Assembly: GCA_963808615.1 (NCBI GenBank)
Contig: CAWEGV010000012.1
Coordinates: 992,001-1,056,000 of the forward strand
Length of the DNA: 64,000 nucleotides
From: Palsa-504 sp963808615
GTDB taxonomy: Bacteria > Actinomycetota > Actinomycetes > Streptosporangiales > Streptosporangiaceae
Direction: 5' to 3'
The translations under genes were made by a program, and so were the position numbers. Below the pieces are notes generated by a model. It saw only the letters and a program-made list of their open reading frames with translations, ran no database searches and was not told the DNA's origin. Numbering within the stretch: position 1 is the first letter of the stretch; each line of letters begins with the position of its first letter. This document shows positions 53,704 through 62,728 of the stretch, piece after piece.

Positions 53704-54117
53704 TCACTGCTTGCCCGCGGCAGCTGCCGGGGCCTGGGGGGTGCTATGGGCGGGCTCGCGCCGCTCCCACAGCACGTTGATGATCTTCCATCCGGCTGGG
53801 GTCTGGATCAGGTGCAGGTAGTCGACCCATCCGGTGGCGTCGACGCGGACGGCCGCGGCGCGGCCGAACACGTCGAGCACGCGCACGTCGTGGCGGCGGG
53901 CGGGGTCGGCGGTGCCGGTTCCGGCGGCGGTCCTGTCGGTCAGCTCGCGGGCGCCCATGTCCGCGACCACCAGCTGCCCCGAGCTGTCGGCTGTCTGGGT
54001 TCGCTTGGCCAGGGCCGGATGCAGCGCGCGCTGCATCCGGGCCGCGTCGCCGTCATACCAGCCGTCGATGTAATCAAGGGCGGCCGTCACGATCGGGCCG
54101 TGCTCGGTGTGTGCCAT
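53704..54117 (-). CDS. NTF2-like (Lumazine_bd_2-type) protein
   Basis: A 137-residue cone-fold protein: IVTAALDYIDGWYDGDAARM, QRALHPALAKRTQTADSSGQ, RVLDVFGRAAAVRVDATGWV and DYLHLIQTPAGWKIINVLWE. The order matches the putative lumazine-binding/NTF2 family. No substrate known. It is divergent from an HxlR regulator, which may control it. The C-terminus is Ala-rich. Confidence 0.8.
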   Translation of the reverse strand: MAHTEHGPIVTAALDYIDGWYDGDAARMQRALHPALAKRTQTADSSGQLVVADMGARELTDRTAAGTGTADPARRHDVRVLDVFGRAAAVRVDATGWVDYLHLIQTPAGWKIINVLWERREPAHSTPQAPAAAAGKQ

Positions 54118-54262
54118 GGCGTCCGGTGTCCTCTCGGGGTTAGGAGCTGCGGCATGCAGGTACGCTTATCATCGCCGGAACATGCACAATAGGGAAGTAC
54201 GCACTTTGTTGTGCTGTAGTACCATCTGGTATACCCTTGCTGCCTGGGAGCGTGATGACGCG
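54118..54262. promoter_or_regulatory. Divergent control region with HxlR-type dyad
   Basis: GTAGTACC-ATCT-GGTATAC (54216-54234) is a near-perfect dyad, like the GTA-rich operators of HxlR/QorR regulators. It lies about 30 bp before the HxlR start and 100 bp before the NTF2-like gene. Confidence 0.5.
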
Positions 54263-54628
54263 ATGAGGCCCGCCTGGCACACCTGCGAGGTCTCCACCAC
54301 CCTGGAGATCATCGGCGGCCGCTGGAAGACCGTCATCGTGTTCTACCTGCTCGACGGGCCGAAACGGTTCAGCGAGATCATGCGCTACCTGCCGGGCGTC
54401 ACCCAGCGCATGCTCACCCGCCAGCTCCGCGAACTCGAACGCGACCACGTGCTGACCCGGCACGTCTACCCCCAGGTGCCGCCCAGGGTCGACTACCAGC
54501 TCACCGAGTTCGGCCACAGCCTCAAGCCCGTCCTGCTCGCCATGCGCGACTGGGGCGCCACCTACCGGCAAGACGTCCTGAACCTGCGCAGCGCCGACCC
54601 CGCCAGCACCAGCACCGCCACCAGCTAA
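54263..54628 (+). CDS. HxlR-family transcription regulator
   Basis: A 121-residue wHTH regulator: CEVSTTLEIIGGRWKTVIVF, YLLDGPKRFSEIMRYLPGVT, QRMLTRQLRELERDHVLTRH, VDYQLTEFGHSL. Cys9 is at the usual position of a redox-sensing Cys in this family. It probably represses the divergent NTF2-like gene. ATG 54263 was chosen by the family start (MRPAWHTCEVS); the frame is open from 54107. Confidence 0.87.
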   Translation: MRPAWHTCEVSTTLEIIGGRWKTVIVFYLLDGPKRFSEIMRYLPGVTQRMLTRQLRELERDHVLTRHVYPQVPPRVDYQLTEFGHSLKPVLLAMRDWGATYRQDVLNLRSADPASTSTATS

Positions 54629-54977
54629 CCCCCTCGTCCGGCATCAGGCCCCGACGCGGCGGTGCCCCGGCGCTCGCGCACCGGGATCCCGCAGAGGGGA
54701 TGCTTCTCCCGTGTGATCTGACAACTGATCCGCGATGCTTCTCCCGACGCCGTGTAAGTGACCCATTCCGCGGCAAGGGGGTCGTTCGCGGGGATCGACC
54801 GTGGTGGTTCGTGGCGAGCGACCGCATTGCTGTATCCGCGATTTTTGATGTTCGCGAGTTCTGACCGCACCCCCTCACGGCCTTCTGATTGCATCTCCTG
54901 GCGGTGGGGCGCCGGCAGGCCGTGCTCCGTGCGGAAGGGGTAAGGGCGGGCGGCGGCTGCCCGGGACCGGGTGAGTT
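54629..54977. other. Intergenic stretch
   Basis: Between convergent hxlR and lrp genes. No gene supported. No clear hairpin. Confidence 0.4.
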
Positions 54978-55439
54978 TCAGCTCGACGGGACCAATGCGC
55001 GGCGCGCGAGGGGAGTGGAGTAGACGACGCTGGTCGTGATCGATCCCAGTCCCGCGATCGTCCCGGCGAGGCGCTCCAGGTCGCTCATCGAGCGTGCCAG
55101 CAGCTTGAGGATGAAGCAGTCGTCTCCGGTGACGTGGTGCGCCTCGATGATCTCCGGCGTGGCGTCGAGAAGATCGCGAAGCGGCTTGTAGTTCCTCAGC
55201 GGGTACCTCAGCCGGACGAACGCGGTGATCGGGTAGCCCAGCGCCTCAGGGGCAAGCAGCGCGGTGTAGCCGGTGACCACGCCGCCGTCGATGAGGCGGC
55301 GCAGCCGGTCTGCCGTCGAGCTCGCCGACAGCGAGACGCGGCGCGCGAGGTCCGCAACGCTCACGCGCCCGTCACGTTGCAGTTCCGTGAGGATGGCCTG
55401 GTCGGTCCGATCGAGTCCGGGCCTTTGATCCGACGACAT
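54978..55439 (-). CDS. Lrp/AsnC-family transcription regulator
   Basis: A 153-residue feast/famine regulator. HTH: LDRTDQAILTELQRDGRVSV, ADLARRVSLSASSTADRLRR. The RAM ligand domain follows: ITAFVRLRYPLRNYKPLRDL, PEIIEAHHVTGDDCFILKLL. It likely binds an amino acid. It is divergent from a rhodanese gene, which in related genomes is a usual target arrangement; here the target is broken. ATG 55439. Confidence 0.9.
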   Translation of the reverse strand: MSSDQRPGLDRTDQAILTELQRDGRVSVADLARRVSLSASSTADRLRRLIDGGVVTGYTALLAPEALGYPITAFVRLRYPLRNYKPLRDLLDATPEIIEAHHVTGDDCFILKLLARSMSDLERLAGTIAGLGSITTSVVYSTPLARRALVPSS

Positions 55440-55534
55440 GATGTGGATAATACCAGTGAATCAACGGGCCAAGTGGCCATATTGCCAGGGATCATCATTC
55501 AATGCCTCGCCGATCCCCGGTTGGATGAATAGCC

Positions 55535-55962
55535 ATGGAGACCATCATCGCCGCGGCTGACTTCTTCGCCGCCAAGCTGAGTCATGAGACCGACCCCTCC
55601 GACCTGGCCGCCATCCGCGCCACCAGCGCCGGCCTGGTCGTCATCGACACCGGTCCTATGCCGGCTGGGTGCAGGGCCGGATCCCCGGAGCGCTCCACAT
55701 CCCGGAACCCGAACTCGCCGACCGCGCCCCGTCGATGCTGCCGGACCGCGATGCGGACATCATCGTCTACTGCTGGGGGCCGGGCTGCAAAGGCAGCATG
55801 AAAGCGGCGTTCACCCTAGCATCGCTTGGCTACCGCCGCGTGCGGGAGCTCATCGGCGGCTTCGAGTACTGGGCTCGCGAAGGGCGCGCCATCGAGACAG
55901 ACGCGGGGCGCACGCGCCGCCCGGCCGACGAATTGACGGCACCGGTGCCGCCAGCGATCTGA
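55535..55962 (+). pseudogene. Rhodanese-like sulfurtransferase with one frameshift
   Basis: METIIAAADFFAAKLSHETD and LAAIRATSAGLVVIDT begin the domain. Near 55655 a missing base breaks what should read DTRSYAGWVQGRIPGALHIP. The second part is intact: PDRDADIIVYCWGPGCKGSM with the active-site loop (Cys in CKGS, preceded by CWGPG), then ASLGYRRVRELIGGFEYWAR. A single 1-nt deletion explains everything, so the loss is recent or a base error. Divergent from lrp. Confidence 0.8.
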
Positions 55963-56520
55963 GCTGCCGTTCGCGTCGGCCATTCCCCTGGGCTAGGCAG
56001 CGGTGCCGCCAGCAACAACTAAACGCGCAGAGGCCATAACCAGTGGCGCCGCGATGGTGAACGCCGCCACCAGCAGCAGCTGAAGCCCTTCACATCCGCC
56101 GGCCTTCAAGGGCGCGAGGAACTGACGGCCGGACCCGTCCAGCCCGTCATCGGAGTCGGCGTGCCGAGCGCCTGGTCCGTCCGTAGCTACTTGGAATATG
56201 AGCTAGAACTGGGCGTTTTGTAAGCGGTGCTTGGCGCATCAAGCGCAGCTACCGCACTGCGCAGAGTTGGCGTTTAACGCGGCCCTCGATCCGAACGACA
56301 CGACTGAGATGACGATCGCCGCCACTGACCCGGACAACAGCGAATAAGTATGCGAGCGCGCGACGCCCGCACATCGGCGTGACTGAGCGTCGGCAGCCGC
56401 CCGGATAGTTCCGGTCTGCGCGATGCGAGCGTGCGCACCTGCGCTGATGCTGACCAGTTGTACTACTCCTGCTGAAAATCCTGCTGAAGAGGCCCGGCGG
56501 AGTCCTGCGCGGTCATCCCC
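55963..56520. other. Stretch without a supported gene
   Basis: No frame with protein character was found. It separates the rhodanese relic from the PH-domain relic. Confidence 0.35.
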
Positions 56521-57070
56521 TCAGCGTCGCTCTGCTCCTCCGGCCAGAGCAGCGGATATCTCCAGGTACAGCTGTTCCGGGTAGGGCAGGTACCTGACCT
56601 TGCGGAAACGCCTGGCGCCGGCTAGCGGAGGTGACCATGAGCGTGCCGTAGCCAAACAGCCGGCCCGGAACGGTGCGCTGAAGCGTCAGACCCGTCACCC
56701 TCTCCAAGGGCATGGCCGCGGCCGTGCGGATGAGCAGCCCGCCGGTGAGCACCATCCGCTTGTCGGTCACGATGAGGTAGCTGACCGGCCAGGCGGCCAG
56801 GCGGCGCAGGAGCTACAGCGGGAGGAGCAGGTACGCTCCCCAGACGATCTCTGGGCGCGGCGAGCGGCCGGCCAGCTTCCTGGCCGCCACCAAGGCGCCG
56901 CAGGCCAGGACGAGGGGCCCGGCCAGTGCCGCCGGGTGCATGCGGACCGTGATGACCGAGCGCTCGTCCGGCAGCAGATACCGGTCCACTGACCTCGGCA
57001 GCCCGGTCTGTTCCGGGCGTACCTGTCTCATCCGCCCTCCCGCAGGCTCGCACGTGATAGTCCGTTCCAC
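56521..57070 (-). pseudogene. Bacterial PH (YdbS-like) membrane protein, amber and frameshift
   Basis: From ATG 57070: RSVDRYLLPDERSVITVRMH, then the membrane helices LAGPLVLACGALVAARKLAG and IVWGAYLLLPL. A TAG (56817-56815) stops the frame, which then continues unshifted as LLRRLAAWPVSYLIVTDKRM, VLTGGLLIRTAAAMPLERVT and YGTLMVTSAS (bPH2 domain). A second lesion near 56610 is needed to reach RFRKVRYLPYPEQLYLEI. The TAG probably replaces a Trp codon (TGG). Function in intact relatives is unknown. Confidence 0.7.
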
Positions 57071-57382
57071 ATCGTGACCCTACGCCGACAGCGGCCTACC
57101 CAGCTCCAGGACCTGCGGGCGCCCAGCCCCGGACACGAACTCGCGGCGTGAGCGGAAATGCGGACCGGGCTGTTCGGTCACGCCGGCATATAGGCCTGTC
57201 GTGCCGCGACGGGCGCGGAGAATGGCCGGCATGCAACTGGCCGACGAGATGATCGTGCACCAGGTCCATCCCGCCAAGATCGACGCGGATGTCACGGCCC
57301 CGGTGGTGTCCAACGTGCCGGGCGGCGCGGCCGATGAGATCCGCGCCGGAATCGCCAGGGCCGCCGGATGGTTCTTGCGCGC
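57071..57382. other. Stretch with a short gene remnant
   Basis: ATG 57231 opens MQLADEMIVHQVHPAKIDAD followed by VTAPVVSNV, then loses character. It looks like the first 29 residues of a conserved actinobacterial protein whose remainder was replaced before the DUF427 gene. Nothing else is supported. Confidence 0.3.
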
Positions 57383-57769
57383 ATGGCTGCAGGGCACAAC
57401 ATCACGATCATCCCGGCCAACCGCCACATCGAGGTCCGCGTCGGCGGCCAGAAGCTGGCCGAATCAGACCGCGCGATGCGCCTGGATGAGACCGGGCTAC
57501 CGGCCCGCTATTACATGCCCCGCGAGGATGTGCGCACCGACCTGCTGCGGCCCACCGCCCGCACGACGACCTGCCCGTTCAAGGGCCAGGCGTCGTACTG
57601 GTCGGCGCAGGTCGGCGGCGAACTCCACAAGAATCTCGTCTGGAGCTACGAGACGCCGATCCCCGCAGCCGGACAGATCGCCGGCTTGATGTGCTTTTAC
57701 AACGAGCGGGTCGAGCTGACCATCAGCGATCAGCACCAGCAGGACCCCACGACGCCATCTCGCCGGTAG
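57383..57769 (+). CDS. DUF427 protein
   Basis: A 128-residue beta-rich protein with the complete DUF427 pattern: NRHIEVRVGGQKLAESDRAM, RLDETGLPARYYMPREDVRT, TTTCPFKGQASYWSAQVGGE and VWSYETPIPAAGQIAGLMCF, then YNERVEL. The conserved CPFKG, YW and FYNERV residues suggest a ligand or catalytic site, but the function is unknown. The ATG 57383 was chosen by the family start; upstream sequence belongs to another relic. Confidence 0.85.
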   Translation: MAAGHNITIIPANRHIEVRVGGQKLAESDRAMRLDETGLPARYYMPREDVRTDLLRPTARTTTCPFKGQASYWSAQVGGELHKNLVWSYETPIPAAGQIAGLMCFYNERVELTISDQHQQDPTTPSRR

Positions 57770-57870
57770 CCGCTGCCGGCAGCTCTGTTAGCCTTCGGCC
57801 GGATAATACCCTCCACCCGGAAGAGCATACGACTCATCGCTGCTGGCCACGTCGGCCCAGGCAATGGTTC

Positions 57871-58221
57871 CTAGCTGATTTGGGTCAGGGTTCCCTGATG
57901 GAAATAAAGGCGCCATCCGGCGCCGGTCCGGAGCCAGATAGAGCTGCGGCGGGCAGACCGCCGATCCCGTCGGCTGAGGTAAGTCACATGAACGACGTCA
58001 TCGGCCAGCCGAATGCCGGTGATTCCCGCGGCCGTTGCGGGTGCGTCCTCGGCTGGCGGCCGCTCACCGGTGAGGGCCAAGAATGTGCCGGACCTGCCCC
58101 ACTTCCGGCCGGAGGCACCGAATTCATAGAAGTCCGGATGCAGCAACTTCTCCAGTTCACCTGCTGATGCTCGGACCTGCGGCTAAAGCAGCTGCAGCTC
58201 AAGGCCGATCACAATCTGCAC
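57871..58221 (-). pseudogene. DUF4440/NTF2-like protein with an in-frame amber codon
   Basis: GTG 58221 opens VQIVIGLELQLL, then TAG (58185-58183), then PQVRASAGELEKLLHPDFYE, FGASGRKWGRSGTFLALTGE and RSSIWLRTGAGWRLYFHQGT with no shift. The stop-free part from 58146 has 91 residues. In the family a residue such as Glu or Asp precedes PxVR, so GAG to TAG is likely. Otherwise the protein is a standard 116-residue NTF2-like fold ending at TGA 57871. Confidence 0.7.
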
Positions 58222-58405
58222 GTCCTCATCAGGCTGCGAACCCTCTCATGCCAGCGGACGATAGCGGCACTGCCTCCGTACCACCACCCGTCTGCATCGT
58301 GAACGACGCGCTACCCGCGGCATGACCGGACGTCTTGATGTCCTGCTGACCGCTGCGGCGCTCGCGGGCTGGCTCAACGTGCGCTGTGCGCGGGACACTG
58401 CTTGG

Positions 58406-59146
58406 GTGGCGCCGCCTGAAGACCCTTATTACCGCCGCGACCTGGCGCTTGTTCACCACCGCGGCTTCGGCTCCCACGCCCGGGCCTGCGCGCCGGGGAT
58501 CTTGGCGCTGCTGGACCCGGTGCGATCACGAAACGGGCTCGTCCTGGAACTGGGCTGCGGCAGCGGCCTGCTCACCCGGGAACTGACCGCCGCCGGGCAC
58601 CGTGTCATCGCCACCGACGCCTCCCCGGCCATGCTCGACCTCGCCCGCAGCCACGCCCCGGCCGCCGAGGACATCCGCCCGCTGGTCCTGCCCGGCGACG
58701 TGCTGCCCCCGGCCGACGCCGTGGTCTCGATCGGCCACGTGCTCAGCTACCTGCCCGATGAACACGCCATCGACCAGGCACTCACCGCGATCGCGCAAGC
58801 GTTGCGGCCTGGCGGCCTGTTCGCCATCGACATCTGCGACCTTGCCTACGGGCAGGCCCGGCACGACGCCCCGCCCGCCGCCCGCGTCCACGGCAACTGG
58901 GCGATCATCACCCGCTTCTCGCTGCCCGCACCCGGCCGGTTCGTGCGCCAGATCACCACCTTCGTCCGGGTCGGCGACGGCTCCTGGCGCCGCGACGACG
59001 AGATCCACCACGACGTCCTCATCGACAACGCCGGCGTGCCCGCGCTGCTCGCCGCCGAAGGGATCCAGGTCACGGTGGCCTCCGCGTTCGGAACCGAGCA
59101 GTTGCCCACCGGACTGCGTGTACTGATCGGGCGGCGCGCCGCCTAA
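58406..59146 (+). CDS. Class I SAM-dependent methyltransferase
   Basis: A methyltransferase of about 246 residues: motif I VLELGCGSGLLTRELTAAGH, acidic loop VIATDASPAMLDLAR, motif II/III GDVLPPADAVVSIGHVLSYL, and AQALRPGGLFAIDICDL. The remainder is beta-rich (FSLPAPGRFVRQITTFVRVG). The natural start is probably GTG 58406, just before APPEDPYYRRDLALVHHRGF; ATG 58322 gives 28 more residues without family likeness. Substrate unknown. Confidence 0.82.
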   Translation: MAPPEDPYYRRDLALVHHRGFGSHARACAPGILALLDPVRSRNGLVLELGCGSGLLTRELTAAGHRVIATDASPAMLDLARSHAPAAEDIRPLVLPGDVLPPADAVVSIGHVLSYLPDEHAIDQALTAIAQALRPGGLFAIDICDLAYGQARHDAPPAARVHGNWAIITRFSLPAPGRFVRQITTFVRVGDGSWRRDDEIHHDVLIDNAGVPALLAAEGIQVTVASAFGTEQLPTGLRVLIGRRAA

Positions 59147-59642
59147 CCAACCGGCACCCCCGGCCACAGGCCGATCACACCAGCGACCCTAATCGCGGCA
59201 CCCATAAGGGCCACCGCTGTCAAGAGGGCATACGAATCTGGCCCGGTGACTACGCGTGCCGTCGGGCTGGGCTGACTGTTCTTCTGGATCTTCCTCGCAG
59301 CTGCCCGGGTCTTCGCGCCGCGCGGCCCGGGGGTCAAGCTGGAGCGCCCGCAGCCGCGCAGCGGCGAGGACGAACGAGCTTGAGGCCGGCAAGCGGCGGA
59401 AGATCATCGAGGGCGAGGAAGGGCCGGTTGCGGTTGGAGTATCAGGGGTCGCGTGCGTGTTCCCGGTGCTGGGCTGACGGAGTGGTCTCACAAGCACCCA
59501 TCCGGCGCCGCGCCAGTGTGCGGGCGGCTGCCATGACCATGTGTCCGGGACCGGGCTGCTCAGTCATGAGATCGAGCGCGGCGCTAGCGCCGGCTCATGC
59601 CGCAGGGGCGAGCTTACCCGGGGCTTAGCGGCCCTCCCGTCT
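59147..59642. other. Intergenic stretch
   Basis: No supported gene between the methyltransferase gene and the IS110 element. The 3' end of the IS110 element must lie here, but I cannot place it. Confidence 0.35.
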
Positions 59643-60657
59643 TCACGGCCGCTGCAACGGCGTGCCGGTATCGGCGCCTTGCATCTGGTCGAGCAGGTGC
59701 CAGGCGCGGGTCAGCAGCTTGCGGGCGATCGCGATGGTGGCGATGTTCTTCCCGCGCTTTTTCGCGATCATCTGGTAGCTGGCGGCGAACTCAGGTGACC
59801 GCTTGGCGGTCTGCGCCGCCTGGTTGAGCGCCCACCGCAGCCACACTGAGCCCTGTTTGGAGATGTGCCCGTGCCGGACCTTCCGGTCCGAGCCGTGCAC
59901 GGTCGGGGTCAGCCCGGCCCAGCTGGCCAGCTTCCGGGAGTTTCCGAACCGCGAGATGTCGCCGATTTCGGCCACCATCACCAGGGCGGTGAACTCCCCG
60001 ACGCCGGGCAGCGTCCGCAGCGCCTTGACCCGCGGGTCGGCCTTGGCGTGCTGGTGCAGCTCGCCATCCAGCCGCTCGATCACCGGCGCCAGGCCGTCGA
60101 TGACCGCCAGGCAGTCGGTCACGATCTCCCGCGACACCGCAGGCAGGTCCGGCTCGGCCAGCCAGCCCCGGCCGGGCCCGGTCCAGTAGCTGGCGGACCG
60201 GTCATAGCCGTGGTCAGCGGCCACCGCGTGGATCCGGTTGCGCAGCTGGGTCCCGAGCCGGACCAGGCTGATCCGGTGCCGCAGCACCGCGCGGAGCTGC
60301 CGCACCTGCGCCGGGGCGATCCAGGCCTCGGGCAGCAGATCGGCGCGCAGCAACTGCGCCAAGATCGCCGCGCCGGCCCTTGTCGTTCTTCAGCCGCGCC
60401 GAGGCGATCGCCTTGCACCGCAGCGGATGCACCAGGTGCGCGTCGAAGCCGTAGTTCTCCAGCAGCTCGGCCAGCCAGCTCCAGCCGAACGCCGCCTCGA
60501 ACGCCACCGGCGTCCCCGAGGGCAGATCCCCGATCAGCCGCAGGAACGGCTCGGAGCCGTTCACCACGTTCTTGTTCACCTGCACCTGGCCGTCCTCGGC
60601 GACCACCGCCACCTGGGAGCGCTTGCGATGCACATCGATTCCGACGTAAACAGACAT
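59643..60657 (-). mobile_element. IS110-family transposase (DEDD recombinase), frameshifted
   Basis: ATG 60657 begins MSVYVGIDVHRKRSQVAVVA with the first DEDD Asp. VAFEAAFGWSWLAELLENYG holds the Glu. The frame shifts near 60370 within RLKNDK, and the next frame continues AQLLRADLLPEAWIAPAQVR and the C-terminal half: LRTLPGVGEFTALVMVAEIG, GNSRKLASWAGLTPTVHGSD, GSVWLRWALNQAA (Ser-containing transposase_20 domain). All domains are present with one lesion. IS110 elements use a bridge RNA; the region upstream (60658-60775) is the candidate. Confidence 0.85.
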
Positions 60658-60775
60658 TGCCGGGTCTCCTCTCCCGAGCTTGGAATCTCTCACCCGGAGC
60701 GTCCTGCAACCGGGCTGAGCTTGGAAGAGGCCCGGCCCTTATAGGGTCATGAGAGTATTCCGGATGTGATGCTGG
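60658..60775 (-). ncRNA. Candidate IS110 bridge RNA / left-end region
   Basis: In the IS110 group the non-coding left end, upstream of the transposase, gives a structured RNA that pairs with donor and target DNA. Here the region contains GAGCTTGGAA twice (60676-60685 and 60717-60726, 41 nt apart), which is unexplained by coding. Neither the RNA nor the element end can be proven by eye. Confidence 0.3.
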
Positions 60776-61049
60776 CACGTACGCTCAGGCAACCCGGCGC
60801 CCATCACCGTTCCGATACTGAGGTGCAGGGCGTCCCGCTGGACGCGCACGTAGGCGTGGGTGTCTCAACCCCTCGCCCGGGTTTCTACGCCGTAGCTGAC
60901 GCAGGCATTTTGTGGGTTCTTGACCTCGTGGACTCGTCGCCGGAACAATGTCGCCGACGCAGGTCCGTTGCAAATCTTCTAGTCGACGCTATTTTCGAAT
61001 TATGCGCCCTGCAAATCATGGCAAAGTTTAGTACACCATCTGCAGGACC
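60776..61049. other. Intergenic stretch, less GC-rich
   Basis: No supported gene. The base composition drops markedly from about 60960 on, and remains lower through the three-gene cassette that follows. Confidence 0.4.
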
Positions 61050-61077
61050 TTGACGTGGGCGCCGTTTGGCCTATACC
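61050..61077 (+). promoter_or_regulatory. Predicted sigma-70-type promoter of the three-gene cassette
   Basis: TTGACG (61050-61055) and TATACC (61072-61077) with a 16-nt spacer, 44 bp before the first gene. One of the clearest promoters in the window. Confidence 0.6.
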
Positions 61078-61121
61078 ATTAAAAGTGGGCTTTACCTGTT
61101 CGCTCTGGAAAGGGCAACCAA

Positions 61122-61418
61122 ATGGCGGCGCAATGGGGTACGAACAGCTTGGCGCCAGGCCAGGCCGCGGGCTGGTTCTTCGCCCGGTCCAACCAGTCAG
61201 GGTTTCTTCCGGTGCTGCAGGTTATGCCGCTCAGCCCGTCGCTGACAGGCGACTTGTGGAACATCACATCGGGAGGATATCCGATTTGGAACGAGCTGGG
61301 CGTTAGCACGATTTGGAGCCAGCTGTCCGACGACACGTCCACTCTCATATTTTACTTGGTAGTGCAGAATAACAGCAACAACATCATCGAGTACGCCTTC
61401 CTAGAGTCAGATCTGTAA
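61122..61418 (+). CDS. Cassette gene A: single-module protein of unknown function
   Basis: A 98-residue protein: MAAQWGTNSLAPGQAAGWFF, LPVLQVMPLSPSLTGDLWNI, TSGGYPIWNELGVSTIWSQL, STLIFYLVVQNNSNNIIEYA. It is beta-rich, neutral, without Cys, signal or membrane segment; it looks like a small beta-sandwich. The N-terminal module of gene C (61679) is a close paralog with the same length, order and ending (EYAFLE-DL). GGAAAGGG precedes the ATG. I know no function. Confidence 0.7.
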   Translation: MAAQWGTNSLAPGQAAGWFFARSNQSGFLPVLQVMPLSPSLTGDLWNITSGGYPIWNELGVSTIWSQLSDDTSTLIFYLVVQNNSNNIIEYAFLESDL

Positions 61419-61433
61419 GAAGGGAGCCACGCA

Positions 61434-61661
61434 ATGAAAGCCGCGGTGTTGCACGACGAGCAGGGGGAAATAATCGCGATCTCAAAAATCGGTGACCTGC
61501 AGGCATCCGGAAGCAAGTTCGCAAGCGCAGGAATGGTTCCCGCACCGGGGCAGACGCTCCTTGAAGTGGAGTTCACTGCGGACGACGCCGATCGTCCGTT
61601 GCGCGAACTGCATCAACAGTACCGCGTGGATGTCTCAGCCAAGAAACTTGTCAAGAGATAA
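61434..61661 (+). CDS. Cassette gene B: small conserved protein of unknown function
   Basis: A 75-residue protein between the two paralogs: MKAAVLHDEQGEIIAISKIG, DLQASGSKFASAGMVPAPGQ, TLLEVEFTADDADRPLRELH, YRVDVSAKKLVKR. It looks like a compact alpha/beta fold. AAGGGAG lies 9 nt before ATG. The spacing to A (15 nt) and C (17 nt) indicates a single transcript. No known domain, but the sequence has conserved-protein character. Confidence 0.65.
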   Translation: MKAAVLHDEQGEIIAISKIGDLQASGSKFASAGMVPAPGQTLLEVEFTADDADRPLRELHQQYRVDVSAKKLVKR

Positions 61662-61678
61662 GCGACGGGACGATTGCC

Positions 61679-62728
61679 ATGGCAGCCCAATGGGGCTCCA
61701 ACAGCCTAGCGCCGGGTCAGTCCGCAGGCTGGTTCTTTGCCAGAGCCAACCTGACCGGTGCCCTTCCTGTGCTGCAGGTTATGCCGTTGACCCCATCCTC
61801 AACCAACGCCCTGTGGTTCTTGAGCTCGGGTGGCTATCCGTTCCTTAACCAGCTGGGCATCAGCACGATGTGGAGCCAGCTCAGCAACGACCTGAATAGC
61901 CTGGTGTACTACCTGGTTGTCCAGAACAACAGCGATAATGTCGTTGAGTATGCTTTTCTCGAAGCAGACCTCCCCTCCCCTGAGCCTGCGGCACCGATCC
62001 CGGCATCTGGCCTGGGCAGTAATTCCAACTACTTCCTGTGTAACTGCGATTTCATTCTCGGGCTATCGGTCACCATTAACGTCACGCAAGGCATCGTAGG
62101 CACTGACGGATTCGGATTCCAGGTAAACTGCTACTCCGCTTCGGGCGACGTCGACGGCGCGCAGCAATACGTCTTCTCCATGGATCCAAGCGGCAACCTT
62201 TGGGCCTGGGTCAATAACTGGCAGAACCCCAGTACTGCCTTGGTCAACACCCGGACGCGGCTAGGGACGTTCTCGGATGCCGAGCTTCCGGCAGGCTACT
62301 CTCTCACGGTCACGCTGCTAGATGACGCGAACGGCAATATAACCGGCGCGGTGTATTCGGTGACCGACAATGCGGGCAACCCAGCCGGGAACGCGACCAT
62401 CGACCTGATCCCGCTGGTTCAAGCAGCCGACCTTGCGCCCATCGTGGCTTTCCAGCTGGACTTCGTTGACTGGGCGAACGGCGGGAACACTACGCTGTCC
62501 TCAGGCGCGGGGGAGATTACGTACACCGCGACGTCTTCCCTGACGGTGGAGAATACTGAGCCAGGTTGCGTTGACTGGGGATACGGCACGCTCGAGACCG
62601 CTAACAGCATCTACAGTCCCATGCCAGCTGGGACGGGCCAGGAGTTCACCCAGGCGTTCGCGACGGGATCCGCGGCTGCCGTTATACGCAGGTCTGCCCC
62701 GGTAAGCCAGAAGCTGACGCCACCGTAG
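61679..62728 (+). CDS. Cassette gene C: two-domain beta-rich protein
   Basis: A 349-residue protein. Residues 1-98 are a paralog of gene A. After a Pro-rich linker (PSPEPAAPIPASG) comes a second, about 200-residue, domain: GLSVTINVTQGIVGTDGFGF, QVNCYSASGDVDGAQQYVFS, GNLWAWVNNWQNPSTALVNT, LPAGYSLTVTLLDDANGNIT and ADLAPIVAFQLDFVDWANGG. This looks like a lectin/concanavalin-type beta-sandwich. There is no signal peptide. Composition (Asn, Ser, Thr, Trp, Gly) is that of surface-acting or carbohydrate-binding proteins; the function is unknown. Confidence 0.7.
   Translation: MAAQWGSNSLAPGQSAGWFFARANLTGALPVLQVMPLTPSSTNALWFLSSGGYPFLNQLGISTMWSQLSNDLNSLVYYLVVQNNSDNVVEYAFLEADLPSPEPAAPIPASGLGSNSNYFLCNCDFILGLSVTINVTQGIVGTDGFGFQVNCYSASGDVDGAQQYVFSMDPSGNLWAWVNNWQNPSTALVNTRTRLGTFSDAELPAGYSLTVTLLDDANGNITGAVYSVTDNAGNPAGNATIDLIPLVQAADLAPIVAFQLDFVDWANGGNTTLSSGAGEITYTATSSLTVENTEPGCVDWGYGTLETANSIYSPMPAGTGQEFTQAFATGSAAAVIRRSAPVSQKLTPP

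Noticed and set aside
6023..58185. In-frame TAG codons in four genes as evidence of amber recoding
   Set aside because: TAG is also the natural stop of several intact genes here (HspR-like, Gfo/Idh/MocA, YceI, MarR, the two exported proteins), and one break (63993) is TAA. Ordinary nonsense mutation is simpler.
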